64,000 nucleotides of DNA, taken from Gracilaria gracilis (lineage: Eukaryota > Rhodophyta > Florideophyceae > Gracilariales > Gracilariaceae). Position 1 is the first letter of the stretch. The number at the start of each line of letters is the position of its first letter. Made by a program: the position numbers and the translations under genes. The DNA is taken from contig JARGSG010000088.1 of NCBI GenBank assembly GCA_030374805.1, positions 124,001 to 188,000 on the forward strand, read 5' to 3'. Under the pieces are notes generated by a model. That model worked only from the letters and a program-made list of their open reading frames with translations. It did not search any database and was not told the origin of the DNA. Shown piece after piece: positions 20,001-28,267 of this stretch.

Positions 20001-22783
20001 GGACTCACCGAGGCACCCATTGTCACCCTCACGCTCGGAGAAGCAGAGGCACTTCCGAAAGCATTTGGAGAGCCCTCTGCCGGACTCGTGGAAACATCTA
20101 CACTCTGTAGCGGAGATGGCACTTCCGTCCCAGCCAAAGCGCTTTCTGAAGAAGAAATCGAAGTTGTACTTGAACTCGGAGCGAGCACATCTCTCTCATT
20201 CGCTGAAGGCGACGGCGTGGGAGTAGAGGATATCAACAAAACCATTGTAACCGATGCAGCTGGAATTGGCGCTTGACTCGCATTTGGGGTAGTCGATATT
20301 CTTCCAGGAGATCCTGATGGACTCACAGAAACTCCTGTTGACGGCCTCATAATGGGAGTCTGTGTACCAGATATACCTCCTAAATCAACTGACAAGGTTA
20401 CTAACGGGCTCGTAGACATTTCTGCACTGGGCACAAGGGACGTTACATCCTTCCCATTCGACGGGCTTGCAGAAGGTGCCAATAAAATGGTTGAGCTCGG
20501 TGCAGCTGATGTGGTTCCTGTTACATCGGACGGAGCAATCGCATCTATCACACTCAATGACGGTGAACGTGTCGGTGTGGCGGACATCATTAGTACAGCT
20601 GTGGCTGATGCACTAAGGATAGGGGGTTGGCTCGCACTTGCTGTGCGGCTGGCTGTAACAAACGAGATCAAGGGGGTTACCGGTGAAGTAGAAGGTATCC
20701 CAGAAAAAGTTAAAGTTGTGCTTGGTGCATCTGATACCATTTCCATTATGTCAGAAGGAGCGACCAAATCTCGTGCACTCGCTGAAGGTGATGGTGTCGG
20801 GGTGGAAGAAATCAAAAAGACTGCTGTCGACGATGCAGTAGAGTTTCCGGGACCGCTCGCACTCGGATCAGTCGAAATTCCGGCAGATCCGAATGGGCTT
20901 CGTGAAACTCCCATTGACATGCTCACAATCGGAGTAGCAGAAATACTTCCCATACTAACAGCCATGCTGGCTGACGGGAACACAGAAACAGCAACACTCG
21001 GCACAGGAGAGGATACTTCCATTCCTCTCGACGGGCTTGCTGAAGACAGGAGAGGTGCACTTGCACTCGGTGTACTTGGGAATATTCCAGACCCATCCGA
21101 TGGGCTTACTGATGTAGTTGACAACCCTGTACTCGGCGTTGACGGGATTGTTGGTGACCCCTCTAAGCTGATTGAAGGTCTGGTTGACGTCTTTATGCTA
21201 GGTGTAGCAGATGTTATTGACGTCGTATCTGACGGGTTAAGCGTAGCTGTCATTGACGGATTCACATTGGGTGTGCTGGAAATAAGCCCGACTGCATTTG
21301 ATGGGCTTTCCGAAGGCTGTGTGGGCGCCATACTAAAAATGACCTCGACTTCGAATGCCTGCTGTGTTGTGGTAACCGCATTTGAGTTCGATGGTGCACC
21401 ACTTGGTGATAAGCTTGGCGATGCTAACGGCACGGGAATTGTCGAAGGCCTGGCGGACATTGAGCTTGACACACTGGGAGAGGAAGTTGGTGAAGGGCTC
21501 ACAACTTGTTCATCACAGACTAACGCACTGCCATCAGTGCCGTCATTGATAATACCTCCAATCTCTAGTCGCCCGGAAGACAACACTTCAACAACATTTG
21601 CTTGGTCTTCCGAAGCAGTGCTTGCAAACGACACTCCCAAGTCTATGAAGGCCCCACTCTCCGCATCAAGATACCACACGAAGATATCAGTCAGCCCATC
21701 CCTCGTGAGTGTGTTCAGCTCGAATGTACTCCCACTTTGCTCGTCCGTCACAACAAAGCTAGCGTCTAGCGATCCGATCACTACAACAGCTCCAGTAGTC
21801 GGATCTATGGAAACGTCATCTCCAGTCTGGCTGCTACCTGATCCAGCCAATTGCCTCACCCACGTCAGCTCCGGTTCGGTCAGCAGAAGATTGTCATACC
21901 GAAGCACATACGCATGAAATTCCGATGCAGTAACACTTTGCAAGTCTCCGTTTTGAAGAACGTTTTCAATGCTGGATCCCGTCACAAAGAATGCACCGTT
22001 ATGGTCAGTAGCCAAGCCTCCAATCTGCATATTTCCAATAATGCTCCCCCATTCAGTTTGGGCTACAACGGTACTAGTGGAAAGGCTGAACATAAACAAT
22101 AGCCCTCTCCCAAGAATCTGACCCACGGCTACCACAGCTTCCTGGCTCTCAACATACACCATGTCCAGGATGGTAGGCCCACCAGTGACGGACGCAAACG
22201 CTCCGGTGGTCTGTACCTGAACAGTGTGCCTAACCACCAATTCTAGAGATTCCGGTGATATCTCTAGAACCTTGGTTGCATGCACGGCCGTGTTCTGAGA
22301 GTTGGGCGGGGAACCGTATACAGCAACCAGGAGCGTCCCGTCTGGCTTCTGCACAATCGCCCTTGCAACGTCGTCAAGCCCATTGTCCAAGTCAAATTGA
22401 GCCTGCCGCACCAACGTGCCATCAGCCGGATCATATACCACGACCGCGGCGTCCAACGTGGGCACTTCATCTTCTGGAAACGAAAAGTTCCCTTTCGTGG
22501 TGCCAGCGGCATATATTAAACCATCAGACCCAACCAGAACATCATAAAAGATCTCTCGGTTCTGATCATTATCGTCGTCTCCGGTTGCCGATCCAGCTGA
22601 GCTCGTCCACGCAAACGAGCAGTCAGTACTCTTTTTCGCAATGAAAAAGTTGGAGTCTATATTCCCAGCGTAATAGCTGGTTTCTTCCACATCCTTCGCT
22701 ATCGAAAATACTTCTGTGTAGGACTCACAGGAAGTGAAGAGAACGATGGAAACCAATACCAACCAAAGGCTTTTCGTAGCCAT
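14027..22783 (-). CDS. Giant Ser/Thr/Pro-rich surface protein: propeller-like head, mucin-like stalk, C-terminal membrane anchor
   Basis: About 2,918 aa. The start chosen is the ATG opening MATKSLWLVLVSIVLFTSC, a good signal peptide; an ATG five codons upstream (22798) is also possible. Residues about 20-410 repeat beta-strand units such as VLVGSDGLIYAAGTTKG, LATDHNGAFFVTGSS and IDPTTGAVVVIGSLDASF, like SBBP/beta-propeller repeats. Residues about 415-2690 are a Ser/Thr/Pro/Ala stalk, surely heavily O-glycosylated if secreted, with tandem 75-aa units (core 16880-18480) and 13-aa units. A non-repetitive domain follows (DTDLCSNLPSVV onward). GYVAGIAFGTLLIVGAAVFII at the end is a membrane anchor with a very short cytosolic tail. 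A role at the cell wall or extracellular matrix is inferred from architecture only. No homologue is recognised. Confidence 0.85.
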   Translation of the reverse strand: MATKSLWLVLVSIVLFTSCESYTEVFSIAKDVEETSYYAGNIDSNFFIAKKSTDCSFAWTSSAGSATGDDDNDQNREIFYDVLVGSDGLIYAAGTTKGNFSFPEDEVPTLDAAVVVYDPADGTLVRQAQFDLDNGLDDVARAIVQKPDGTLLVAVYGSPPNSQNTAVHATKVLEISPESLELVVRHTVQVQTTGAFASVTGGPTILDMVYVESQEAVVAVGQILGRGLLFMFSLSTSTVVAQTEWGSIIGNMQIGGLATDHNGAFFVTGSSIENVLQNGDLQSVTASEFHAYVLRYDNLLLTEPELTWVRQLAGSGSSQTGDDVSIDPTTGAVVVIGSLDASFVVTDEQSGSTFELNTLTRDGLTDIFVWYLDAESGAFIDLGVSFASTASEDQANVVEVLSSGRLEIGGIINDGTDGSALVCDEQVVSPSPTSSPSVSSSMSARPSTIPVPLASPSLSPSGAPSNSNAVTTTQQAFEVEVIFSMAPTQPSESPSNAVGLISSTPNVNPSMTATLNPSDTTSITSATPSIKTSTRPSISLEGSPTIPSTPSTGLSTTSVSPSDGSGIFPSTPSASAPLLSSASPSRGMEVSSPVPSVAVSVFPSASMAVSMGSISATPIVSMSMGVSRSPFGSAGISTDPSASGPGNSTASSTAVFLISSTPTPSPSASARDLVAPSDIMEMVSDAPSTTLTFSGIPSTSPVTPLISFVTASRTASASQPPILSASATAVLMMSATPTRSPSLSVIDAIAPSDVTGTTSAAPSSTILLAPSASPSNGKDVTSLVPSAEMSTSPLVTLSVDLGGISGTQTPIMRPSTGVSVSPSGSPGRISTTPNASQAPIPAASVTMVLLISSTPTPSPSANERDVLAPSSSTTSISSSESALAGTEVPSPLQSVDVSTSPAEGSPNAFGSASASPSVRVTMGASVSPSDTLERASAAPSASGLAMPRASATMVLLLSSSPIPSPSVTKTSEVVPSHLMEVMSEAPTIMVSETPFVTSTDMPDVLDTIDPTPVASRLPLPGASATPFTSSSPISSSRSLSPSPSNMEVAAPSDIATSIPLSETPLPSSESQVDPLQTITPTPSTSSSSATLIMLISSTPTPSPSASERDETETSDGPETTSEPPSTAKPFVFSPSIVEGTDAPSTEPGMGMSSSPSMSLSDNLLVTPSVRASIGTMTSPSESSGGAPNTPNASEDPISSASATVVLLISSTPTPSPFPSNRGLLLPSDVMEAISETPSTTSILSETPYASSGMLSDSLDTNTLAPSASTLVMPSASATAFVSISPNTTPSPSVGTGGATMPSNAMDTTTEAPVDVTATPFMFLASPAAGTDMSSLAPSMETSLSPSMSLPGTEESTSATPTPSRGDLVPLDVGEATSAPSPAVLFSEMPSTSLTSPPDSLEMNTLTPSTMVPLVSFTPTLSLSPSVSTRALIAPSDTMGMMSEAPNTTILPSETPLMSAATILHSETPLMSAATILPSETPLMSSANFIDLMDMSSPTLSASTIPVPVASSTVLPLISSISTPSPLSSERDFVAPSVIMEMMSEAPSSTAFLSGTALVSPTNLIDMMDTSSLEPSASTLPVPVASSTTVPLISSTLTPSPLSSRRDMVASSDVVETMSEAPSTTLLPFGTPFVSSTNLIDSLDASSPEPSASTLPVPVGSSTTVPLISFTPTPSPLSSKRDLVAPSDAVDMMSEAPSTTLLPFGTPFVSSTNLIDSLDTNSLEPSASTLPVPVASSTTVPLISSTPTPSPLSSKRDLVAPSDAVDMMSEAPSTTVLPFGTPKSSANPMESLDTSSLEPSASTLSALVASPTIVPLVSSTPTPSPLSNTRDLVAPSVIMEMMSEAPSSTGFLFETALTSPTNVMDSDSSSSAPSANSLPSPQISSTIAPLNSSTLTPSPLSSKRDIVAPSDEMEMISEAPSTTVSPSDTPFISSANLIDSLDTSSPVPSASTLPLPVASSTVVPLISSTPTPSPFSSKRDLVAPSDAMEMMSEAPSPRILPPDTLVASSPNFMDLLDTRSPTPSAIRIPFPSESATMVLLMSATPTQSPSPSGTYMNAPSLDVESISEMPTSIFGTPVSSEMPIAMSSSPAPSSESPGVPASTTPDTPADIVGLVSATPSASPVPTPRVSGTAVMFLSATPSLTPTRSADNLATPGVSAEPIASNQSDAVFDTVATEPVLPTITPAPDSVDIPEVTPSLAPSAAPSGTNPMLSVANTLATPSFSPSRGTPFSIVTSAIPVASVLVTPFAPIITSEPIVPNNMEPTTSSTVNLPLVTETTEPKAQNSTDAGELNPEDSRGTRSSDTLAMTTLSLMETSPSSASEPLSPEASRVTPRPTEFPNAESTTPSVTSSVAPSSSGTAGALGSTTPLLSVSSISRTPSLSQSAGIPASGFISATPVASMLPTPFASISSSVEVSDDLQTTAVSSGVDPLFTEVLELDESSSPQAGELNPEDSRGTPPFGSGSTSTTISPSATSDVSAPEASLAVTPRPTELTNPISSSDAAGFGSATPSGTTAQISLSVSTLPVPLTPSVSPSLDIIASSFISASPVSSAMITSLSTIDSSASADVLPSMLISPSPSSRTGGRGEASASLSSPPSASVEGISLISGTPTASFISTRIPTPSRSFETNLTGNESPETTPVSVLLLGSPFVTPEMISISPEISAMVTVMPSNVPTPTAVFPAEPTPSVAVSIMIWTPSPDPTVTDTDLCSNLPSVVPDSSLLARTENFQRVRLTLQVAGPNMTNTCQLKGDVVQRFVNLSAMSTLSNAHLWFVTSIEDGPAVYEDGSTLVVVEEELGATESVSPQVSSSPEGFEELFPGSVIFGITVFLNPFSVELVEAAYVDYVRSQNIVRALRRRGHDEIHWTGIISEPVVVDQRKAPTVSVSSGVSGGYVAGIAFGTLLIVGAAVFIIAEAGWPV
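16880..18480 (-). repeat. 225-bp (75-aa) tandem repeat array in the giant surface protein
   Basis: Repeat units recur at exactly 225-bp intervals; GCTTCTGACATCATGTCCAC starts at both 17475 and 17700. Each encodes 75 residues running through LVAPSDAVDMMSEAPSTT, FGTPFVSSTNLIDSLD and SASTLPVPVASSTTVPLISS. Adjacent units near 17450-18000 are almost identical, implying recent unequal exchange or slippage. More diverged units continue on both sides to about 14700 and 21500. Confidence 0.88.
18333..18450 (-). repeat. 39-bp (13-aa) minisatellite within the stalk
   Basis: Three consecutive units start at 18333, 18372 and 18411 (GACATGAGCGG...). On the coding strand they encode ILHSETPLMSAAT-type 13-mers. 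The period is a multiple of three, so the frame is kept. Confidence 0.85.
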
Positions 22784-22798
22784 GCCTGGGCCCCACAT

Positions 22799-23946
22799 GC
22801 GAACAGTCGTATTCCCTTCCCACACAAGAGGCAACCAAACCCGTCTCCCGACTAGAAAAGGAATGACGTATGGTCCAAGAGACGCTTAAAGGCCGGCCGG
22901 AATGAAGACAACTACAGAGTTTTGAAACTTCCAAAGCGATGAAAACCAATAATAGCAGTCGCGATGAACCGGGAGAGTGACAGGACGGAACTGACAAAGG
23001 TAATCTATATCCCATTGCTCTGGAAATGTTCTGCGCATACCACCGTCGGAACGTGACCGTGCTTCAGATTCAAGGACCGTGGTCGTCCTTCGTTTCAATT
23101 CATCCGCAACACAATGGAACGCACCAGAATGCATCAGAAAGCCCCATAACGTACAGTTTCGCATCTCTAGCGCAAAGAGAGGTCTCATCATGCAGAACAA
23201 TGCGTCACCCTCTTCTCAAACGAATTGCAAATACATTTGGAACACGGGGATCTATCCCCAACGCCGAGGATTTCGTCGTGTAAAACTCAAGTACAGGCTG
23301 ACGCTTTTTAGAAACTTCAGGAACACAAGGATTGGAGCATAACGGTTGCTTAGGTTGTTACATAGATCCCCGCCAACCTCTGACCCGCACGGTATGCATA
23401 GCGAATAAGCTGCCATGGAACTCGACTGCTGCATCCTTTGATACCCATGGATACTCGGTGCAATTGTTTTGAAGAGCACGCCTAAACTGACAGGACACCG
23501 TCGTATCCTTTGTCAGTCTGAACTCTATGGAATAGGGATGCCGAACCTCACAAGCACGATACGTCACGAATATCATAATTCCACAGGTGTGTCACGGCTG
23601 CCCTACACAGCTGTGAGTCAAGGAAATGCCCAAAGGAAAACACTGAAGTTGTTTGCTCCATTTCCGAGCTAGCTCCTCTAGCTACGACAGGGAGTTGGCA
23701 CAAACTTAGGTGCCAGTCTGCGGCAATATGCACCAGTACCCCTCGCGGATTGTAAAGATGTGATGGTGGGCTTCTTCCTACATTGTAAAGAGGAAGTGAG
23801 ATTAACGAGGGCTAACCCTCTTACCCTGCAGAGTGAGGCAAGTGTTGCGTCTTGAGCAAACCTCAAATCGGTACGAGGAATCTACGTACCGCGCTGGCAA
23901 TAAAGAGGAAGAAGGAGAGAACGTACAAACATTTACCAAACAGTTC
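22799..23946. other. Intergenic, no recognisable content
   Basis: About 1.15 kb between the 5' end of the giant surface-protein gene and the 3' end of the ABC transporter gene. No gene, RNA or repeat family is recognised. Frames of up to about 104 codons here lack protein-like composition. Confidence 0.55.
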
Positions 23947-26900
23947 TCAAACATCTGAAATCTGGTGTTCAACTAACTTCGAGTATTCTCCATTTCTACG
24001 CATGAGAGCTTCGTGATCTCCGAGTTCGACAACAACTCCTCTTCGGACGACTGCGATAACATCCGCATTCCGAATTGTAGATAATCTATGCGCCACAAGA
24101 ACTGTTGTTCTTCCCTGAATCGCATTTTCAAGGGCTGACTGCACAGACTTTTCACTCTCACTATCCAAAGCGCTTGTTGCTTCATCCAGCAATAACAAGG
24201 GGGGTTTTCGAATCAAACTCCTAGCAATGGCCACCCGCTGTTTCTGCCCTCCACTTAACGAATCTCCTCTTGTACCTACAAGCGTATTGTATCCTTGCGG
24301 CAACTTCTGGATAAAATCGTGCGCGTTCGCTAGCTTGGCAGCCTCTTCAACGTCATTGACCGTTATGACACTTTCACCCCCAAGATTCGCACCGTAAGCA
24401 ATATTATCGAATACAGATCTGTTGAAAAGTTCCGGCTCTTGAGATACGAGCCCCATGGTGCTGCGGAGACTTGCAAGATTAATGTCATCTATATTCTTGT
24501 CGTCAAAGTTGATGCTTCCCTTTCGAATAGAGTATAATCGTTGTAATAAGGAAATGACAGTGCTCTTCCCATGGCCACTAGGTCCTACCACGGCAATAGT
24601 CTTTCCACGATCAATGTCCACACTAAGGCCACGAAGAACTCGACAATCTGGCCTTCTCGGATACTCAAAATACACCTTCTTCATTGACACTCCTTTTCCG
24701 ATTCCACGGATATTCTCTCCGCCTGGTTCGGTTGGGTCGATTTCACTCTGGCGGTCTATCAAACGGTAAATATGCGTGGCTCCCAATTTGGCTGCAACAA
24801 TATCTGGAACAAACGCAGCTGTCCCACCCAACACTGCCGCGCTAAACATCAAAGCCAAAGTGCTCGTGAACATCTCATCATACGAACAATAACCTTCCTC
24901 CACAAACTTTCCCCCAGCTTTGTAAGTTGCGTACCAAATCATGGACTTGCAGAACTCTGAAAAGCCGTATGCTACTCCGTTCACAAGGCTGCTCTTACGC
25001 TTAGCGACGAGAGTGCTGCTAATCTTTGCATTATAGCGGTCGACGAACAAGTCTTCGACCCCAAGGTGCCGTATTGTGGAAATGTTATCAACGGCTTCCA
25101 CCGCAATTCCGTTTGCAGCAGAAAACAGCTTTCGAGTACTCGAATCAATGCCAGCGGAAACCTGAACCTCAAAGTAACCACCAAGAATGTTTCCAGGGAG
25201 AATCGCCAACACAATCAAAGCCAGACGCCAACACGTAGCGAATGAAATTATCAAACCAGAACAGAGTGCGGCGAGAACGTTCATTGTGATGCCCAAAAGA
25301 TCCCCTGTAAGGCCTTTCACTGCAGTAGCTTCAGCTGAAAGAAGCTGGGTCAATGACCCTAAAGAATTTTCTTGAAGATCAAAGTATCCCATCTCCTGTT
25401 TGAGTAAAGAACGGAACGCAAGCTGGCGAAGTTTGATTGTTAGAACTTCGCCTGCAACGTGGAGTGCACTATACTGCAAGAAATTTCCAACTAAAGACAT
25501 GCCTGCGAGAATGAGAAAACCAACGCACCACTTTCGAATTCCGCTGGTGCTATTATCGTGGAGCATGACGTTAACCACCTGTGTTAGAGGAATTGAAGTA
25601 AGCGGTAATACGACGGCTTGGAGAATAGAGCCGAAAATCCCAAGTGCAATGAGGGGCCACTCGCTGCGGTTCAATCGGAGAGATCGCAGGAAGATTTTCT
25701 TGTCGAAAGGCGGTTTGTCGTCGTCCTCTGCATCTCCTATACGTTGGCCTGATTGAGATACTGAGTCTGTGACCGTCTGGGTAGTACTGACGAAAGCGGA
25801 ATCTTTGCTTGTAAGAGGATGCCCAAACACTTGTACCTCCTGATCATCGGGCTCATCCACTAGCTCTTGTCTTTCCCTCTCAAACTTCTGTCTCTGAATG
25901 GTTTGCAGCTCCATAAGCCTTTTGTAAACACCGCCTTCTCGACGAATTAGATCCCAGTGAGTGCCTCTTTCTTGAACAATTCCATCGCCAACGCAAGAGA
26001 TGGAACTGGAGCCACGAACAGTGCTTAGACGATGTGCAATTGTAATTGTTGTGCGGCCGATAGAGGCCTTCTCCAGAGCGTTTTGAACAATGCTCTCACT
26101 CCTGGCGTCCAAACTCGCAGTAGACTCATCAAGAATTAGAATCTTCGGATTGCGTACTATTGCTCGCGCAATGCATATTCTCTGTTTCTGACCGCCACTA
26201 AGCAATGCACCACGTTCACCAAGGACAGTGTCGTATCCATCAGGCAGTTTCGAAATGAACGCATGGGCGTTAGCAACCTTCGCAGCATCAACAATTTGAT
26301 CGTCAGTGACTTTACGTGGTACTACGGTCCTCTTCCCAGACTTCGGGTCGGTAGAAAACTCCACTCCTGCACCGAGTGCAATGTTTTCCTTGATGGAGAG
26401 CCTGAACAGCGACGGAGTCTGAGCAACTATGCCCATCTGCGCCCTCAACCAGCACACGTTGTATTCGCGGAGGTCGACACCATCCAAGGTTACCGTGCCA
26501 TTTGTGGGGTCATACATTCGCATGAGAAGGCGAGCAATAGTTGACTTTCCACAACCCGACTTTCCCACAAATGCTTCCGAACTACCTTCCGGAATCTCAA
26601 GGTTGAATTGCTTGAGTACCATGTTACGGTGTTCAACATCCTCCGACTGATACGTGAAATCGACGTCATGGAATTGCAACGAACCAGTAATCGGAATGCT
26701 TGGCACCCGTCCAGAATCATAATCAAGCGGATCAATCTCACTCGCACGTTCGATGATCTCGAACACTCGCGGGGCAGCAGCCTGTGCCACAGGGATCGAC
26801 TTGAACGCCGGACCGGCCGTGCCCAACGAACTGGCGCCTATGGCGACAGACAAGAACACGAGCAGAACATCTCCCGGAGATATATCACCGGAGCGCACGA

Positions 26901-27795
26901 GGCGAGAGCCGTACCAAAACGACAGAGAATACGAAGCAATAACAATAGAGAACGCAAGTCCAAGCCCTATGCCAGAGACCAGTGCGGATCGAATGGCCGT
27001 GCGGAAAGCATGCGACAACGACTTCTCATAGCGAGAGGCTTCTTCTTCCTGCCCCGAGTACGCAGTGACAGTCTTCACAAGACGGAGCACTTCGGTTGCG
27101 ATGGCTGTAGCGGCAGCATAGGCGGTATTGCCCTGCCCCTCAACAGCGGCGTTAAGGCGTCCAAACACCAAACCGGTGCCAATCAAAAGCGGGGTGATTG
27201 CAAGGATGACCAACGTAAGCTTCCAACTGTAGGCAAAAGCAATAGCAATGCCCACGATGAAGGTGGAAGAATACTGCACGCACGTGGGGAGCTTGTCTCC
27301 GATGCCAGCTTGAATGAGGCTAATGTCATTTATAACGAGATGAGTCAGAGTACCTGTCTCATGGTGATCATAAAAGTGACAATCCTGTCGCAACAGCGAG
27401 CGAAAGCACAGCGAGCGCAGGCTGTTGGCAATACGATTGGCGGCAAAGATAGCCAGTGAAAGTTGGAGCGTACCCAGCACGAGACTGGCAACGGCAATAC
27501 CCAGCACCAGATTGGAGGTGGCGGTATACGAGGTGGTAATCTCAGTGAGCGGCACGAAGTTGGGGTCGTTCGGAGGGACCAAGGTGGATCCAAAGTCGTC
27601 GATAACGGTTCCGAACGTAATGATGAGAATAGGAAACATGGCTCCATGAATGGCGGCTATGAGAACAGCCAGCGACACCTGTAGCTTATCGACTGGCGCA
27701 GCATACCGAAACAAGCGCCAGTACGGCACACGCGGCGGTTGATCGCCACCTTGCTTCACCAGGTCATCCTTTTCGAGCGAGTGTTCTGAAGACAT
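23947..27795 (-). CDS. ABCB-type (MDR/P-glycoprotein-like) full ABC transporter
   Basis: A 1,282-aa full transporter with TMD1-NBD1-TMD2-NBD2 order and normal length for ABCB exporters. NBD1: Walker A GKSGCGKST at about 411, signature LSGGQKQR, Walker B ILILDEST with the catalytic Glu, H-loop AHRLS. NBD2: Walker A GPSGHGKST, signature LSGGQKQR, Walker B LLLLDEAT, H-loop AHRLS. Both sites therefore look hydrolytic. NBD1 carries a short insert (about 480-505, TDPKSGKRTVVPRK) after the Q-loop region. A polar linker follows NBD1, with VSTTQTVTDSVSQSG and an acidic DAEDDDK stretch. The N-terminus is short and cytosolic. ATP-driven export of amphipathic compounds or lipids is the family role; the substrate here is unknown. 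Start and stop are clear and there are no introns. Confidence 0.95.
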   Translation of the reverse strand: MSSEHSLEKDDLVKQGGDQPPRVPYWRLFRYAAPVDKLQVSLAVLIAAIHGAMFPILIITFGTVIDDFGSTLVPPNDPNFVPLTEITTSYTATSNLVLGIAVASLVLGTLQLSLAIFAANRIANSLRSLCFRSLLRQDCHFYDHHETGTLTHLVINDISLIQAGIGDKLPTCVQYSSTFIVGIAIAFAYSWKLTLVILAITPLLIGTGLVFGRLNAAVEGQGNTAYAAATAIATEVLRLVKTVTAYSGQEEEASRYEKSLSHAFRTAIRSALVSGIGLGLAFSIVIASYSLSFWYGSRLVRSGDISPGDVLLVFLSVAIGASSLGTAGPAFKSIPVAQAAAPRVFEIIERASEIDPLDYDSGRVPSIPITGSLQFHDVDFTYQSEDVEHRNMVLKQFNLEIPEGSSEAFVGKSGCGKSTIARLLMRMYDPTNGTVTLDGVDLREYNVCWLRAQMGIVAQTPSLFRLSIKENIALGAGVEFSTDPKSGKRTVVPRKVTDDQIVDAAKVANAHAFISKLPDGYDTVLGERGALLSGGQKQRICIARAIVRNPKILILDESTASLDARSESIVQNALEKASIGRTTITIAHRLSTVRGSSSISCVGDGIVQERGTHWDLIRREGGVYKRLMELQTIQRQKFERERQELVDEPDDQEVQVFGHPLTSKDSAFVSTTQTVTDSVSQSGQRIGDAEDDDKPPFDKKIFLRSLRLNRSEWPLIALGIFGSILQAVVLPLTSIPLTQVVNVMLHDNSTSGIRKWCVGFLILAGMSLVGNFLQYSALHVAGEVLTIKLRQLAFRSLLKQEMGYFDLQENSLGSLTQLLSAEATAVKGLTGDLLGITMNVLAALCSGLIISFATCWRLALIVLAILPGNILGGYFEVQVSAGIDSSTRKLFSAANGIAVEAVDNISTIRHLGVEDLFVDRYNAKISSTLVAKRKSSLVNGVAYGFSEFCKSMIWYATYKAGGKFVEEGYCSYDEMFTSTLALMFSAAVLGGTAAFVPDIVAAKLGATHIYRLIDRQSEIDPTEPGGENIRGIGKGVSMKKVYFEYPRRPDCRVLRGLSVDIDRGKTIAVVGPSGHGKSTVISLLQRLYSIRKGSINFDDKNIDDINLASLRSTMGLVSQEPELFNRSVFDNIAYGANLGGESVITVNDVEEAAKLANAHDFIQKLPQGYNTLVGTRGDSLSGGQKQRVAIARSLIRKPPLLLLDEATSALDSESEKSVQSALENAIQGRTTVLVAHRLSTIRNADVIAVVRRGVVVELGDHEALMRRNGEYSKLVEHQISDV

Positions 27796-28267
27796 TTCGG
27801 ACAGGATACATGCAGAGCGAAGCAGCCGCAGTGGACGAGAGCTTCAATCTCAAGCGCCAGCCGGGCGATGCTGCAAAGGGCTCTTAAGCGCCCGAGGCCA
27901 GCGGCTGAGGCTCGAAGAGCATGGCACGTACAGGCGGCTGTTACACATTCGCACGATGCAAGCGCACGCCATTCATTGCAGTAGCCAACCGAAGCGCAAG
28001 TTCACCGCCGCGGAGACTTGCACATCACCGTCGCACTTGTAACATACCGTTGTACCAACAGCGTCTATCTACCGAGGCGCAACCGCGCGCGGGCAATGTC
28101 CCTCGTCACGCGCCGTGGCACGTGGCACTCCGCAGCGAGATACCTCCACTCAGTGGAGTTCCACTGGGGGTTGGGCGCAAAAGAAACGCACGCGCGAGAG
28201 ACTGTCCAATAGGCGTCGCGAAAGCGCATCTTCTGCTCGCCATCGCCGAACAGCGTGGTGCCGATGG
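27796..28267. other. Intergenic between ABC transporter start and THUMPD1-like stop
   Basis: About 470 bp; probable promoter of the ABC transporter gene plus the 3' flank of the next minus-strand gene. No TATA box, RNA or repeat is evident. Confidence 0.5.

Noticed and set aside
14583-21917. Three very long plus-strand open frames (569, 1316 and 521 codons) antisense to the giant surface protein
   Set aside because: All three are in one frame, offset by one base from the sense codons. In that offset, antisense stops need T/C followed by a TAx codon, or T followed by a CAx codon, in the sense strand. The Ser/Thr/Pro repeat region is nearly free of Tyr, His and Gln, so the antisense frame stays open automatically. 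The sense protein has a signal peptide, a propeller-like head and a membrane anchor; the antisense has none.
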